NCBI GenBank assembly: GCA_946479435.1
Contig: CAMLFX010000005.1
Span: 1-57,790, forward strand
Direction: 5' to 3'
Length of the DNA: 57,790 bases
Source of the DNA: an uncultured Sphingobacteriales bacterium
Lineage (GTDB): Bacteria > Bacteroidota > Bacteroidia > Chitinophagales > Chitinophagaceae
Shown here piece after piece: positions 37,847 to 47,425 of the stretch (position 1 is its first letter; each line of letters starts with the position of its first letter). Position numbers and translations under genes: made by a program. The notes under the pieces are model-generated. The model worked only from the letters and a program-made list of their open reading frames with translations, was not told the origin of the DNA and made no database searches.

Positions 37847-37864
37847 GTACAGTTTACAATATGT

Positions 37865-37893
37865 AAAAGAGGGCTAATAGCCCTCTTTTCTTT
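37865..37893 (+). terminator. nif3 operon terminator
   Basis: Perfect 11-bp stem (37865-37875 with 37879-37889), 3-base loop, ending in TTTTCTTTTT. Confidence 0.9.
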
Positions 37894-37950
37894 TTAGGGA
37901 ATATCTTACCATATTGTAGCCTATTGTTCGGCATAGTCAACAATTTGCTT

Positions 37951-37958
37951 TAGGTTTG
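37951..37958 (+). promoter_or_regulatory. possible etfBA -7 box
   Basis: TAGGTTTG with TTG at 37924-37926, 24 bp upstream (slightly long). It predicts a leader of about 50 bases to etfB. Confidence 0.4.
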
Positions 37959-38014
37959 CACTCTATTTCGGGCTTTGCAAAAAGCTATTATCCATATAAC
38001 AAAGTTTACTTCTG

Positions 38015-38758
38015 ATGAAGATTTTAGTTTGTATCAGTCAGGTTCCTGACACTACTACCAAGATCGCTTTCAGCGATAATAATACTCATTTCAGCACACA
38101 AGGTGTTACATTCATCATCAATCCTTACGATGAATGGTATGCATTGGTACGCGCGCTTGAATTGAAAGAAAGTGGCGTTGCTACTGCAGTTAACTTAGTA
38201 ACAGTAGGTAAGGCAGATGCCGAACCGGTAATACGTAAAGCTTTGGCCCTGGGTGGCGATGAAGCCATCCGTATAGATGCCGATAGCAACGATCCTTATG
38301 TAGTTGCCGCACAAATAGCTGAATATGCAAAAAGCGAAGGTTATGACCTGGTACTTTGCGGTAAAGAATCTATCGACTATAACAATGGTGTAGTAGGCGG
38401 TATGTTGGCTGAACTGTTAGATATGAACTATGTTGGTTTTGCTACCAACCTGCAAATAGATAACGGGACTGCTACTGTAAAACGCGAAATAGAAGGCGGT
38501 GAAGAAACGGATACTTGCAGTTTACCACTGGTTGTTTCTTGCCAGAAAGGTATGGCTGAAGCACGTATACCAAACATGCGCGGCATTATGGCTGCGCGTA
38601 CCAAACCTTTGAAAGTAGTTCCCGCCGCGGCTATTAATGCATTAAGCGAAATAGTTGCTTACGATCTGCCACCTGCCAAAACGGGTGTAAAAATGTTCCA
38701 GCCCGACCAGATGGATGAGCTGGTAGCAGCACTACACTCAGACGCTAAGGTTATATAG
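38015..38758 (+). CDS. etfB: electron transfer flavoprotein beta subunit
   Basis: EtfB (247 aa) pairs with EtfA to carry electrons from acyl-CoA and related dehydrogenases to ETF:quinone oxidoreductase. The N-terminal KILVCISQVPDT and the segment LVLCGKESIDYNNGVVGGMLAE (AMP-binding region) are typical, as is the later LPLVVSCQKGMAEARIPNMRGIMAA, the recognition-loop area. Length is standard. It is separated from etfA by a 38-base spacer holding a heptamer repeat; they share a terminator after etfA. Confidence 0.95.
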   Translation: MKILVCISQVPDTTTKIAFSDNNTHFSTQGVTFIINPYDEWYALVRALELKESGVATAVNLVTVGKADAEPVIRKALALGGDEAIRIDADSNDPYVVAAQIAEYAKSEGYDLVLCGKESIDYNNGVVGGMLAELLDMNYVGFATNLQIDNGTATVKREIEGGEETDTCSLPLVVSCQKGMAEARIPNMRGIMAARTKPLKVVPAAAINALSEIVAYDLPPAKTGVKMFQPDQMDELVAALHSDAKVI

Positions 38759-38765
38759 TTATCTT

Positions 38766-38793
38766 TTTTTGACTTTTAAATTTTGACTTAAAT
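38766..38793 (+). repeat. heptamer TTTTGAC/TTTTAAA repeat in the etfB-etfA spacer
   Basis: Four 7-base units (TTTTGAC, TTTTAAA, TTTTGAC, TTAAATT) fill most of the 38-base spacer. The 17-base block 38767-38783 matches 11736-11752 with one difference. Confidence 0.6.
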
Positions 38794-38796
38794 TAT

Positions 38797-39774
38797 ATGT
38801 CAGTAATAGTATTAGCGGAGCACACGCAAGGTACATTTAAGAAAAAATCTTTCGAGGCAGTACAGTATGCTTCGGATATTGCTAAGGCAATGGGCACTAC
38901 TGCTACAGCAGTGGTACTTGGCGCGGCTGGCGATGCGGAAATGCAGCAATTAGGTATGTACGGTGCACAAAAGGTACTGCACATTGCCGATGCAAAACTG
39001 GATAACCTGAGCGCTCGCGCTTATGCAAAAGCATTAGCCGCCGCCGCAGAAAAAGAAGGTGCTAAAGTAATAATAGCTACGCACGATGTAACAGGTAAAG
39101 CAGTAGCGCCACGCGTTGCAGCAAAGCTGAAAGCAGGTATGGTAGCAGGTGCGGTTTCACAACCCGATCTTTCAAAAGGTTTTGCAGTAAAGAAGACTGT
39201 ATTCTCAGGTAAGGCTTTTGCGCATATAAACATTACCAGCGATATAAAAGTAATTACCCTGATGCCTAACACTTTCCCGGTAAAGAAAGGTGAAGGCAGT
39301 GCATCTGTTGAAAAAATGGATGTTGCATTCGATGATAAAGATTTTGGCGTACAGGTAAAGGAAGTGAATAAAGTAACAGGTGCCGTGCCTCTTGCTGAAG
39401 CTGAGCTGGTAGTGTCAGGTGGTCGTGGGTTGAAAGGCCCTGAAAATTGGGGCATTTTAGAAAATCTGGCTGATAGTTTGGGTGCTGCTTTGGCTTGTTC
39501 TCGCCCTGTAGCCGATTCACATTGGCGCCCTCACCACGAACACGTGGGCCAAACAGGCGGTACCATTCGTCCTAACTTATATATAGCAGTAGGTATTTCT
39601 GGTGCCATACAACACTTGGCAGGTGTGAATGGTTCTAAAACCATCGTTGTTATCAACAAAGATCCCGAAGCGCCATTCTTTAAAGCAGCAGATTATGGTG
39701 TTGTAGGCGATGCTATGGAAATAGTGCCTAAGCTTACAGAAGCAGTAAAAAAGTTTAAAGAATCGCATAATTAA
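38797..39774 (+). CDS. etfA: electron transfer flavoprotein alpha subunit
   Basis: EtfA (325 aa) binds the redox-active FAD. The C-terminal FAD domain is clear: [58 protein letters not shown] and [21 protein letters not shown]. The usual QVGQTGK reads HVGQTGG here, a mild variant. The N-terminal domain matches EtfB in fold. It is co-transcribed with etfB; a terminator with a T-run follows. The partner dehydrogenases are not in the window. Confidence 0.95.
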   Translation: MSVIVLAEHTQGTFKKKSFEAVQYASDIAKAMGTTATAVVLGAAGDAEMQQLGMYGAQKVLHIADAKLDNLSARAYAKALAAAAEKEGAKVIIATHDVTGKAVAPRVAAKLKAGMVAGAVSQPDLSKGFAVKKTVFSGKAFAHINITSDIKVITLMPNTFPVKKGEGSASVEKMDVAFDDKDFGVQVKEVNKVTGAVPLAEAELVVSGGRGLKGPENWGILENLADSLGAALACSRPVADSHWRPHHEHVGQTGGTIRPNLYIAVGISGAIQHLAGVNGSKTIVVINKDPEAPFFKAADYGVVGDAMEIVPKLTEAVKKFKESHN

Positions 39775-39796
39775 TATCTGGTAAGTATATAATTTT

Positions 39797-39823
39797 AAGG
39801 GTAGCATTTGCTGCCCTTTTTTT
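39797..39823 (+). terminator. etfBA terminator
   Basis: 9-bp stem (39797-39805 with 39810-39818, one G-T pair), ATTT loop, overlapping a run of seven T. Confidence 0.88.
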
Positions 39824-39858
39824 GTTCAGCTTATTTTCCACACCTGCGCTGGCAACCG

Positions 39859-39866
39859 TAACTTTG
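39859..39866 (+). promoter_or_regulatory. -7 box of the exonuclease/GIY-YIG gene
   Basis: TAACTTTG, 16 bases before ATG 39883. The -33 position reads TTTTCC, a weak match. Confidence 0.45.
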
Positions 39867-39882
39867 CAGTATCTTAGAGTGT

Positions 39883-41259
39883 ATGTTGTATGCCATTGTA
39901 GATATTGAAACGACGGGAAGCTTTGCATCGGGCAATGGCATAACAGAAATAGCTATTGCTATACACGATGGTAAAGAAATATTGCATTTCTACGAAACGC
40001 TCATCAATCCGCACCAGGTTATACCTCGTTTTATCCAGTCGCTTACAGGTATTACAAATGAAATGGTTTCAGGCGCGCCCTCATTTAGTGAGGTCGCAGC
40101 GCAGATACATGATCTGTTAAAGGGCAAAGTATTTGTGGCGCATAATGTCAATTTCGATTATTCTTTTGTCAAGCACCATTTGCAAGGCGCAGGTTACGAT
40201 TACGAGGCAAAGAAACTGTGCACCGTACGGTTATCACGCAAGGTAATACCAGGCATGGCCAGCTATAGTCTGGGTAAGTTATGCAGGCAATTGGATATTA
40301 ATCACGCTAATCGCCACCGTGCAGGAGGCGATACTATGGCTACCGCACAATTGTTCTCGTTATTGGTTCAAAAAGATAAGGACAATATAATTGCCGGTAT
40401 GCTAAAAGGCCGGAACAGAGAGCAATACATGCCACCTCATGTACCTGTTGAGCAAATAGATAATCTGCCCAATGGGGCCGGGGTGTACTATTTTTACAAT
40501 GCAGCCGGCAAACCCATTTATGTTGGTAAAGCAAAGAATATTTTTAAAAGGGTTAAAAGCCATTTTTCTAATAATAAGCCTAACAGGCAAAAGCAGGACT
40601 TTTTACGCGAGATACATAAAATAAGCTATAAAGAATGTGCAACGGAGTTAATGGCGCATATACTGGAAAGTAGCGAGATACGCCGTTTATGGCCCGCATA
40701 TAACCGCAGCCAGCGCGGCTATTTACCGCAGTTCGGCTTGTATTTATACGAAGACAGGCAAGGCATGAAGCGTATGGCTATTGAGAAAAGCAAAACGCAT
40801 TTTAAGCCGGTTTATACTTTTAACACTATTATTGAAGGGCACAGTTGGTTAAGGCAGTTGATCAGCGAATTTGATCTGTGCCCACGTTTATGCAATCTGG
40901 CTAAAGTGGCCGGCTGCGATGGTGAAGTGTCTGCAACAGGAGATTGCAGGCATCATGATGATGTTGACAAATACAACAGGAAAGTTGACGCTGCTGTAAA
41001 GTGGATGCTGAAACACCTGCCTAGTTTCGCCTATATAGATAAAGGAATACAAGCCGATGAGCAAAGCTGTATCCTGATAAAGAAAGGTAACTTTTATGGC
41101 ATGGGTTATATTCACAATGAATATCCTGTTGACGATATAGAACTACTTCAGGAAAAGCTGGAACCATATCAGGATAGTGATTTCATTCGCAACCTTATCT
41201 ATAAACATGCTACAGAATACCCTGAACGTTGCGTGCGTTTTGAAAAACAGAAAGTTTAA
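39883..41259 (+). CDS. DnaQ-type 3'-5' exonuclease fused to GIY-YIG nuclease domain
   Basis: A 458-aa two-nuclease protein. Residues 1-165 are a DEDDh exonuclease: DIETTG (D7, E9), HNVNFDYSF (D92) and H145/D150 in HRAGGD. Residues about 195-280 are a UvrC/Cho-type GIY-YIG domain: GVYYFYNAAGKPIYVGKAKN, Arg223, and the Glu region AHILESSEIRRLWP. A Cys/His-bearing region (CPRLCNLAKVAGC...) follows, as in Cho-like proteins. The fusion suggests incision followed by end resection in DNA repair. UvrC's UvrB-binding and RNase H-like parts are absent. It is a single-gene unit ending 2 bases before the convergent VWA-like gene. Confidence 0.88.
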   Translation: MLYAIVDIETTGSFASGNGITEIAIAIHDGKEILHFYETLINPHQVIPRFIQSLTGITNEMVSGAPSFSEVAAQIHDLLKGKVFVAHNVNFDYSFVKHHLQGAGYDYEAKKLCTVRLSRKVIPGMASYSLGKLCRQLDINHANRHRAGGDTMATAQLFSLLVQKDKDNIIAGMLKGRNREQYMPPHVPVEQIDNLPNGAGVYYFYNAAGKPIYVGKAKNIFKRVKSHFSNNKPNRQKQDFLREIHKISYKECATELMAHILESSEIRRLWPAYNRSQRGYLPQFGLYLYEDRQGMKRMAIEKSKTHFKPVYTFNTIIEGHSWLRQLISEFDLCPRLCNLAKVAGCDGEVSATGDCRHHDDVDKYNRKVDAAVKWMLKHLPSFAYIDKGIQADEQSCILIKKGNFYGMGYIHNEYPVDDIELLQEKLEPYQDSDFIRNLIYKHATEYPERCVRFEKQKV

Positions 41260-41261
41260 AA

Positions 41262-43286
41262 CTACTGGGCCATCCAATATTTTCTAAGTAGCCATTCTGT
41301 TACAACTAATAAAAGAATCAAAAAGAAAAACCATTTCCAGTCAACCAGTGGAGAGGTTTCGGTATTGGTTATTATGATAGGTTTAATACTTTTATTATTA
41401 GCAATTGTATCGTATAGCGATGTAATATTGCTTGCAGGTACAAAGCTACCATTATATTTATGTGCTAATCCGTATAGTAGCTTATAGTCAGCGCCCGTTT
41501 CCATCATTTCTATTGGCACTGTTGCTACTGTAAAGCTGCCGGTGCTTGTAAAAGCTTTACCATTGTAGGTAGTGCTGGCAGTAAAATTATAGTTTCCTCC
41601 CGGCCATATTCCTGTATTAATACGATAGCTATTGCCGGTACGTTCAAAAGAGAAGTCGCGTTTGCGTCCGCTACTATCTGTTATACTGATCTTAGCTTCG
41701 GGGGTGTTTATTTGTTCGTTGCTGGCATTCAGCAAATATGCGTCAATTGTTATAGCCTCCTGGTCGCTCCAAACATATTTAGGTAGTATTGCACGGAAAG
41801 GTTTATCGTTTGTATTAGCTGCAAGAAAGGCGATGGTCTGACGAATGCATTCATCCACTACGTCGTGCTTGCCAAAGTTCTTGTATTCATACATCCGCCA
41901 TCTCCATATACCTTCACCCATAAGGATCGCAGTCGGTATATTCCCTTGCTGAAAAAACCACAAAGCTTGTTGCGTATTGCCCTTCTGGCTAAAAAGGATG
42001 CTTGTATTGGCAGCTACCTGGACATTGGCGGCAGTTACCGAAAGTGGCGGCATTTTGTCTAGTACAGCCTGTACATTTTGGGGCAGTGTAAACGCTGTAA
42101 ATGTAGTATTGTATGTGGCAAATGCATTGCGTGCCATGCCTCCATAGGTCACGATAGCTGTCTGTTGTAGTCTGTTAAGCGTAGCGGTATTGGTTTCTGC
42201 ACCTAAAATATACCATATAGGTTTCTGAAAGCTTTGTGTGGTCAGGTTTTGGAATGTTGCAGGCAACTGGTGTAAAATAACTACCTGGTAGGCATTAAAT
42301 GAAGATGGTATCGCATCGCCTGTTTTCACTGTTAATTGATATGCATCCATTCCTTTCAGCGCTTCCTGTATAGCGCTTACATCAGGGTGGGGTGCAGCTG
42401 CAGCCAATAATATTTGCTTACGCTCTTCTACTGCTTCAATGAATACATCGCGCCGGTTGTTAACAGTATTTTTTTCTCCTTCAGCAATGGGTGCATTTAT
42501 TATATAGTGATGCAGGCCCGTTTTATCAGTGCTGATGGCAAATGAAACCGTCCGGTCAAACCGATCACCAGAAATATTAACAGGTGCATTTGCTATTACA
42601 TTATTCCCTTCTAATAATTGTATGCTGTTGTTGTAGCCATTACATACTGTTGCCAGTATATCTGCCTTTATTTCAAATCTGCTGCGTACTGATACGGTTT
42701 TGTTGGCGTAAGTGTTTGCTATGCGCAGATCTTTTTGGGTGGCAGTATCTCCAATGCCAGCAGTATATATAGGGGCTTTTAAAGCAAATTGCTGTAGCAT
42801 AGGGTTTGCCCCTTGGTTATAGCGCCCATCGGTAGCTAATATTATCGCCCCCATGTTTTGGCCGCCCAGTTGTTCTTCAGCTTTTTGCAGAGCATTGGCA
42901 ATGTCAGTTTCTTTTTCGGCATACCTGAATAAACTATCGGTTTGCACATCACCGCCAAAACCCTGGTGTATTACCTTATAGTTTTTGGAAAGTTTACTGA
43001 TTAGTTTATTTACATGCGCTTTAAAGGCAATGCTGTCTTTGCTTAATGCTGTAGCGATCGATGAGGATTCATCCTGCAAAAGAAGAATAACAGGTTTTTG
43101 TGTAATATTTTTATGGGTGGTGATAGCCGGTGCAAGTAGTAATAGAGCTGTAAGTAGTATTACCACTCCCCTAAGAGCCGCAGTCAGCCATGGGTATGGC
43201 ACCCTACGTTTTACATCGGCACGGTATACCCAATAGCCTGCGGCAAAAGAAACGATAAGAGCGAGTATCCAATACAGCCAATGCAT
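41262..43286 (-). CDS. VWA-like membrane protein, unknown function
   Basis: A 674-aa inner-membrane protein. TM helices lie at about 4-21, 38-54 and near 650-668. Between them is a periplasmic region starting with a VWA-like domain: MIDAS-type DESSS (D72, S74, S76) and ATDG (T152, D153). Later beta-rich, Ig-like segments (about 510-600) resemble uncharacterised Bacteroidota proteins often found near AAA+ MoxR or DUF58 genes, none of which is here. It follows the AlgJ-like gene by 37 bases with no terminator, so it may belong to the O-acetylation operon. Confidence 0.7.
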   Translation of the reverse strand: MHWLYWILALIVSFAAGYWVYRADVKRRVPYPWLTAALRGVVILLTALLLLAPAITTHKNITQKPVILLLQDESSSIATALSKDSIAFKAHVNKLISKLSKNYKVIHQGFGGDVQTDSLFRYAEKETDIANALQKAEEQLGGQNMGAIILATDGRYNQGANPMLQQFALKAPIYTAGIGDTATQKDLRIANTYANKTVSVRSRFEIKADILATVCNGYNNSIQLLEGNNVIANAPVNISGDRFDRTVSFAISTDKTGLHHYIINAPIAEGEKNTVNNRRDVFIEAVEERKQILLAAAAPHPDVSAIQEALKGMDAYQLTVKTGDAIPSSFNAYQVVILHQLPATFQNLTTQSFQKPIWYILGAETNTATLNRLQQTAIVTYGGMARNAFATYNTTFTAFTLPQNVQAVLDKMPPLSVTAANVQVAANTSILFSQKGNTQQALWFFQQGNIPTAILMGEGIWRWRMYEYKNFGKHDVVDECIRQTIAFLAANTNDKPFRAILPKYVWSDQEAITIDAYLLNASNEQINTPEAKISITDSSGRKRDFSFERTGNSYRINTGIWPGGNYNFTASTTYNGKAFTSTGSFTVATVPIEMMETGADYKLLYGLAHKYNGSFVPASNITSLYDTIANNKSIKPIIITNTETSPLVDWKWFFFLILLLVVTEWLLRKYWMAQ

Positions 43287-43323
43287 GTATGCGCAACTTA
43301 AACAAAAATGTTGGTTGGTAAGC

Positions 43324-44664
43324 TTAGTTGTTCAGCATTTGTATTGCTTTTAACCTTATGGCCGAATCAAGTGTTATATTCTTGCTCTTCGCATCCACCT
43401 GTGCTTCATCCAGTAGATCAGTATCCTGATGAATAGTTTTGATATTCTTTTTTACAGGCAATTCGTTTTGTATCCTGGCGTAATACGCTTTAGGATTAGT
43501 ATATAACTGGTAGGCATCATCAATAAAACCGTTATTGAGCAAGAATAGGTTGTAGCTGGAATAATAAATGATGATAACCTTGTTTTCTTCCAGCTTTTTT
43601 TTCAGGTCAAGTTCCCAGACTTCTTTTTTATCTGCTGTTTCAGGCAATATTGAATTGTAGTAATACCAGTATTCACCATTGTCAAAAGCGTTTTGCATTA
43701 CCCCCAGGTACATCAGGCTTTTATAATAGCTATCTCCAATGCCTAATGTTTTTACGGGTTGGGCATTGGCTGTGCCGGTATACCCTATACGTGGGTACGC
43801 AAGCGGAATACTGGTTGGGATAGTTTTTAATTTTGCCTTACCTATTACATCGCCATCTCTTACCCTGGGTTCCGAGGGGTAGACAATTTCATTCCACGCT
43901 ATGTGAGGCATCTCCACACCACGTACCCTTTCTATGAATTTGATGATCGTATCAGCAATCAGGCATTCAGAAAAATAGCTGGGGTGCGTACCGTATTGCG
44001 GATATATAGGATAAGTGTATTTAGTTTTAGCCTGTTTTAAAATGGGTAGCATATCCATAGTAAGTATGCCTTTTTGTTGGCACTGAGCTATATAAGCTTC
44101 ATAATTTGTTTTACTTTTTTTGTACTTAAGGTATTTCGTAGGTATCAGACTTGGGTCAAAATACTCTTTTGTAGGTGCAAATATCATTATCAGGCTGATG
44201 CCTTTGCTTTTTAATGTATCGTTTATTACACTCAGTTTATCTACAGTAGCCTTTATAATACTATCACCATAATAGTTTCTTCCCAGGTAAGCATTAATAT
44301 TACCTTCACCCACCTGGAAATGCTTGTTTCCCATTACATAGTCCTCCACATTGTATTTGTCAAAAACATCAAAATCTATCTGATTTTTAAGTGGCAGCAA
44401 TTGTTTGCCTATACGTGAATCGTTTTTAAGATAAGCTTCTGTCTTATCCTGATATACACCATTGAACCAGGCAATACCATCAAATTCAGGAGACTCAACA
44501 GATGATGCATTAGCATCTTCTTCGTCGCCTTGCAAATTGTTATATATCATCAAATATCCAAACAGGGCCAGTATGGCTATCCATAAAAACTTCAGGCTGG
44601 CATTAGGGTCTGGTGGTGTAATGCCTGCAGGTGTTGTTTTATTATTTGCAGTGGTATTTGCCAT
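43324..44664 (-). CDS. AlgJ/AlgX-like SGNH O-acetyltransferase partner
   Basis: A 446-aa protein anchored by one TM helix (about 27-42) with a periplasmic SGNH-like domain. The nucleophile block is LGIGDSYYKSL (about residues 310-320) and a second block is YGTHPSYFSECLIAD, the counterpart of the family's Asp/His-bearing GTHW region. It lies 7 bases after the MBOAT gene, matching alginate-type AlgI-AlgJ/X pairs in which the MBOAT protein moves acetyl across the membrane and the SGNH partner transfers it to polysaccharide. The glycan substrate is unknown. Confidence 0.8.
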   Translation of the reverse strand: MANTTANNKTTPAGITPPDPNASLKFLWIAILALFGYLMIYNNLQGDEEDANASSVESPEFDGIAWFNGVYQDKTEAYLKNDSRIGKQLLPLKNQIDFDVFDKYNVEDYVMGNKHFQVGEGNINAYLGRNYYGDSIIKATVDKLSVINDTLKSKGISLIMIFAPTKEYFDPSLIPTKYLKYKKSKTNYEAYIAQCQQKGILTMDMLPILKQAKTKYTYPIYPQYGTHPSYFSECLIADTIIKFIERVRGVEMPHIAWNEIVYPSEPRVRDGDVIGKAKLKTIPTSIPLAYPRIGYTGTANAQPVKTLGIGDSYYKSLMYLGVMQNAFDNGEYWYYYNSILPETADKKEVWELDLKKKLEENKVIIIYYSSYNLFLLNNGFIDDAYQLYTNPKAYYARIQNELPVKKNIKTIHQDTDLLDEAQVDAKSKNITLDSAIRLKAIQMLNN

Positions 44665-44671
44665 GACTTTT

Positions 44672-46108
44672 TTAGAATCTGAAGTAGATGAAAGGATTGA
44701 ATGAAGAGCCGGCTACATAAGTAACACAGAAGAAGTATAGTATAATACCAACAGCAGAAAACACAAATAGTTGTGTTTTATTCAGCTTCGCGTAAAAAAT
44801 TCCATCATGTAGTGGCTTCACCTTAGGTATTAATGTAAAGAAGGAAAAGAATACAGCCACCCATATCATGATATTGAAATCAGTTTTGGTGATAATACTG
44901 GTTTGCACATCAAAATCGAAAGCAAACATCCGCTGTAGGTATATTTTTAGCCTATGTATATCTTCTATCCTGAATATTACCCAACCAATAACTACTATAA
45001 AGAAGGTAATAATGATAGCAGGTAGGCGGCCGATCTTGTTTAAAATATTCAGCAGGAATATTCTGTCGAGTATAAGGAATAAACCATGAAAAGCACCCCA
45101 TAATACAAAGTTCCACGATGCGCCGTGCCATAAACCTGACGCCAGGAAAACGATAGCCAGATTTAAATATAATCGCCCGTTAGATACACGATTACCGCCC
45201 AACGGTATATACAGGTAGTTACGCATCCATGCCCCTAATGTAATATGCCATCTTCGCCAAAAATCGGTAATGCTGGTAGCAGTATATGGATTGTTGAAAT
45301 TTTCTGGCAACTGGAAGCCCATAATACGGCTAATACCTATTGCCATATCAGAATAGCCGGAAAAATCGAAATAGATCTGGAAAGTATAGGCAATTGCACC
45401 GATCCATACGGCCGTGGTATTAATGCTGGCAGCATCCATGTTCATGATTATATCAGCCTGGCTGCCCATTACGTTTGCTATCAATACTTTTTTGCCCAGG
45501 CCTATACAAAACTGTATAAAACCTTGCAGTTTATTGTGTGTGGTTTCATTGGCTACGTGGCCTGTTATCTGGTCCGAAATATCGTGATAACGTACAATAG
45601 GCCCTGCAATAAGCTTAGGGAAGAAGATGATATACAATTGATATTCCCAGAAATTACTTAATGGTTTATGTACATTGCGGTACACATCTACCGAATAGGT
45701 GATGCTCTCGAAGGTATAAAAAGAGATACCTATAGGTAGTAATATTTTAGCAACGTGAATAGTGTTGCTGCCGAATAAACCACCAACAGCATTTAGGTTA
45801 TCTATAAAAAAATTAAAGTACTTAAAATAGAAGAGCAAGCCAAGGTTTAGCGATACGGATAAGATAAGGAATAGCTGCTTTTTACTTTTTATGTCCTTGT
45901 ATTTTTCTATCTGGCTCACCAGTAAAAAATCAAGCAAGGTAACCCCCAGTATTACGAAAATGAATTTCGGACCGCCCCAGCTATAAAACAGAATGCTGGA
46001 GATAAGAATGAAAATATTTTTCAGGTTAACACTTTTGGGCAGCAGGTTGTATATAATGAGGAAGATAGGTAGAAAATATACCAGGAATATCAGGCTGCTA
46101 AAAACCAT
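44672..46108 (-). CDS. MBOAT-family O-acyltransferase (AlgI-like)
   Basis: A 478-aa integral membrane protein with about eleven helices. The AlgI/DltB signatures are present: TDFWRRWHITLGAWMRNYLY (middle) and LWHGASWNFVLWGAFHG with the catalytic MBOAT His. An earlier FFPKLIAGPIVRYHD is also typical. It takes acetyl groups from a cytosolic donor to the periplasm for polysaccharide O-acetylation. It is the first gene of a unit with the AlgJ-like gene and possibly the VWA-like gene. No alginate biosynthesis genes are nearby, so it is not called algI. Confidence 0.93.
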   Translation of the reverse strand: MVFSSLIFLVYFLPIFLIIYNLLPKSVNLKNIFILISSILFYSWGGPKFIFVILGVTLLDFLLVSQIEKYKDIKSKKQLFLILSVSLNLGLLFYFKYFNFFIDNLNAVGGLFGSNTIHVAKILLPIGISFYTFESITYSVDVYRNVHKPLSNFWEYQLYIIFFPKLIAGPIVRYHDISDQITGHVANETTHNKLQGFIQFCIGLGKKVLIANVMGSQADIIMNMDAASINTTAVWIGAIAYTFQIYFDFSGYSDMAIGISRIMGFQLPENFNNPYTATSITDFWRRWHITLGAWMRNYLYIPLGGNRVSNGRLYLNLAIVFLASGLWHGASWNFVLWGAFHGLFLILDRIFLLNILNKIGRLPAIIITFFIVVIGWVIFRIEDIHRLKIYLQRMFAFDFDVQTSIITKTDFNIMIWVAVFFSFFTLIPKVKPLHDGIFYAKLNKTQLFVFSAVGIILYFFCVTYVAGSSFNPFIYFRF

Positions 46109-46190
46109 TAGTCAGAGTTTGTTATCGTGTGTTGAGAACTATAAAAATATAGGATTACCACTACATCACAAACTAACCAACTGGCCTGGC

Positions 46191-46224
46191 AAAAAGAAAA
46201 GGGGGTCGATTTTCATCAACCCCC
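46191..46224 (-). terminator. dnaJ terminator overlapping the stop codon
   Basis: On the minus strand a 10-bp stem (46224-46215 with 46210-46201, one G-U pair) with a GAAA tetraloop is followed by TTTTCTTTTT. The 5' arm is formed by the last two Gly codons and the TGA stop of dnaJ. Confidence 0.88.
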
Positions 46225-47388
46225 GAAAGCATCTTTTATTTTATCGAAAAAACTTCTGTCTTCCTTCATACTTTTGGCTTCAGGCCCCGGCTGAAAGTTG
46301 TTTGAGTTTTTCAACCGTTCCATCATATCCTTTTCTTCATCGCTAAGGTTTTGCGGTGACCATACATTCACTTCTACCAGTTCATCACCCTTATCGTACG
46401 ATTGGAATGAAGGGAACCCTTTTCCTTTTAACCTGAATATTTTACCACTTTGTGTGCCGGCAGGTATTTTTATTTTAGCCTTACCGTCAATAGTTGGTAC
46501 TTCCACATTTGTTCCTAGCACTGCATCGGGGAAAGATAAATGCAGGTGGTAAATAACATCGAGATCATTACGCCTGAGATGGGGATGCTTTTCTTCTTCT
46601 ATAAGTATTAGCAGATCGCCTGCAGGGCCACCACGCTCACCGGCATTCCCCGCGCCGCCCATGCTTAGCTGCATACCATCTTGCACACCCGCAGGTATAT
46701 CCAGGCTCAGTGTTTCTTCGCCAAATACTCTGCCTTCACCTTTACACGCACCACATTTCGAAGTTATCTGTGTACCCTCACCATTGCAGGTAGGGCAGGT
46801 GGCTACGGTTTGCATCTGGCCCAAAAAGGTATTGGTAACCTTTCTCACCTGGCCGCTACCGCCACAGCTGCCGCAGGTCTGTATCGAGCTTTTATCTTTT
46901 GCACCACTGCCGCTGCATGTATTGCAGGGTACATATTTTTTTACTTTTATTTTTTTGTTGGCGCCGTTGGCTATTTCGGCATAATCCATTTTTAGCTTTA
47001 CGCGCAGGTTAGCGCCACGTGTGCCTTGCCTGCGGCCGCCACCTTGTCTTCCGCCACCACCGCCAAAAAAGCTTCCAAACACATCGTCGCCAAATATATC
47101 GCCAAAATTCTGGAAGATATCTTCCATACGCATACCACCGGGGCCGCCGGGGCCACGGCCACCACCACCCATGCCTGCATGCCCGAAACGATCGTATTGA
47201 GCGCGTTTATCGGGGTTGCTCAGCACATCATAAGCCTCGGCTGCTTCCTTAAAATGCTCCTCCGCATCTTTATCTCCGGGGTTACGGTCGGGGTGATACT
47301 TCAGGGCTATCTTCCTGTATGCCTTTTTTATTTCATCGGCGCTGGAAGTCTTTGCAACACCTAATATTTCGTAATAATCTCTTTTCAT
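46216..47388 (-). CDS. dnaJ: chaperone protein DnaJ
   Basis: Class I Hsp40 (390 aa) that stimulates DnaK ATPase and binds unfolded clients. J domain with HPD at 32-34, a Gly/Phe-rich linker (about 75-120), then four zinc motifs [24 protein letters not shown] and CGACKGEG, and the C-terminal substrate-binding beta domains. It follows grpE by 37 bases and is co-transcribed with it; dnaK is not in the window. The last codons and stop form the 5' arm of the terminator. Confidence 0.97.
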   Translation of the reverse strand: MKRDYYEILGVAKTSSADEIKKAYRKIALKYHPDRNPGDKDAEEHFKEAAEAYDVLSNPDKRAQYDRFGHAGMGGGGRGPGGPGGMRMEDIFQNFGDIFGDDVFGSFFGGGGGRQGGGRRQGTRGANLRVKLKMDYAEIANGANKKIKVKKYVPCNTCSGSGAKDKSSIQTCGSCGGSGQVRKVTNTFLGQMQTVATCPTCNGEGTQITSKCGACKGEGRVFGEETLSLDIPAGVQDGMQLSMGGAGNAGERGGPAGDLLILIEEEKHPHLRRNDLDVIYHLHLSFPDAVLGTNVEVPTIDGKAKIKIPAGTQSGKIFRLKGKGFPSFQSYDKGDELVEVNVWSPQNLSDEEKDMMERLKNSNNFQPGPEAKSMKEDRSFFDKIKDAFGG

Positions 47389-47425
47389 AAATGTTATTCC
47401 ATCGAAGGGATTTTAATATATCCCC

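Noticed and set aside
39021..39455. 144-codon minus-strand frame within etfA
   Set aside because: Shadow of etfA; low-complexity Ala/Thr/Ser composition and no start context.
41262..46108. Alginate biosynthesis locus
   Set aside because: Only AlgI- and AlgJ-type proteins are present; no alg8, alg44, algK, algE, algG or algL homologues, so the acetylated polymer is not identified as alginate.
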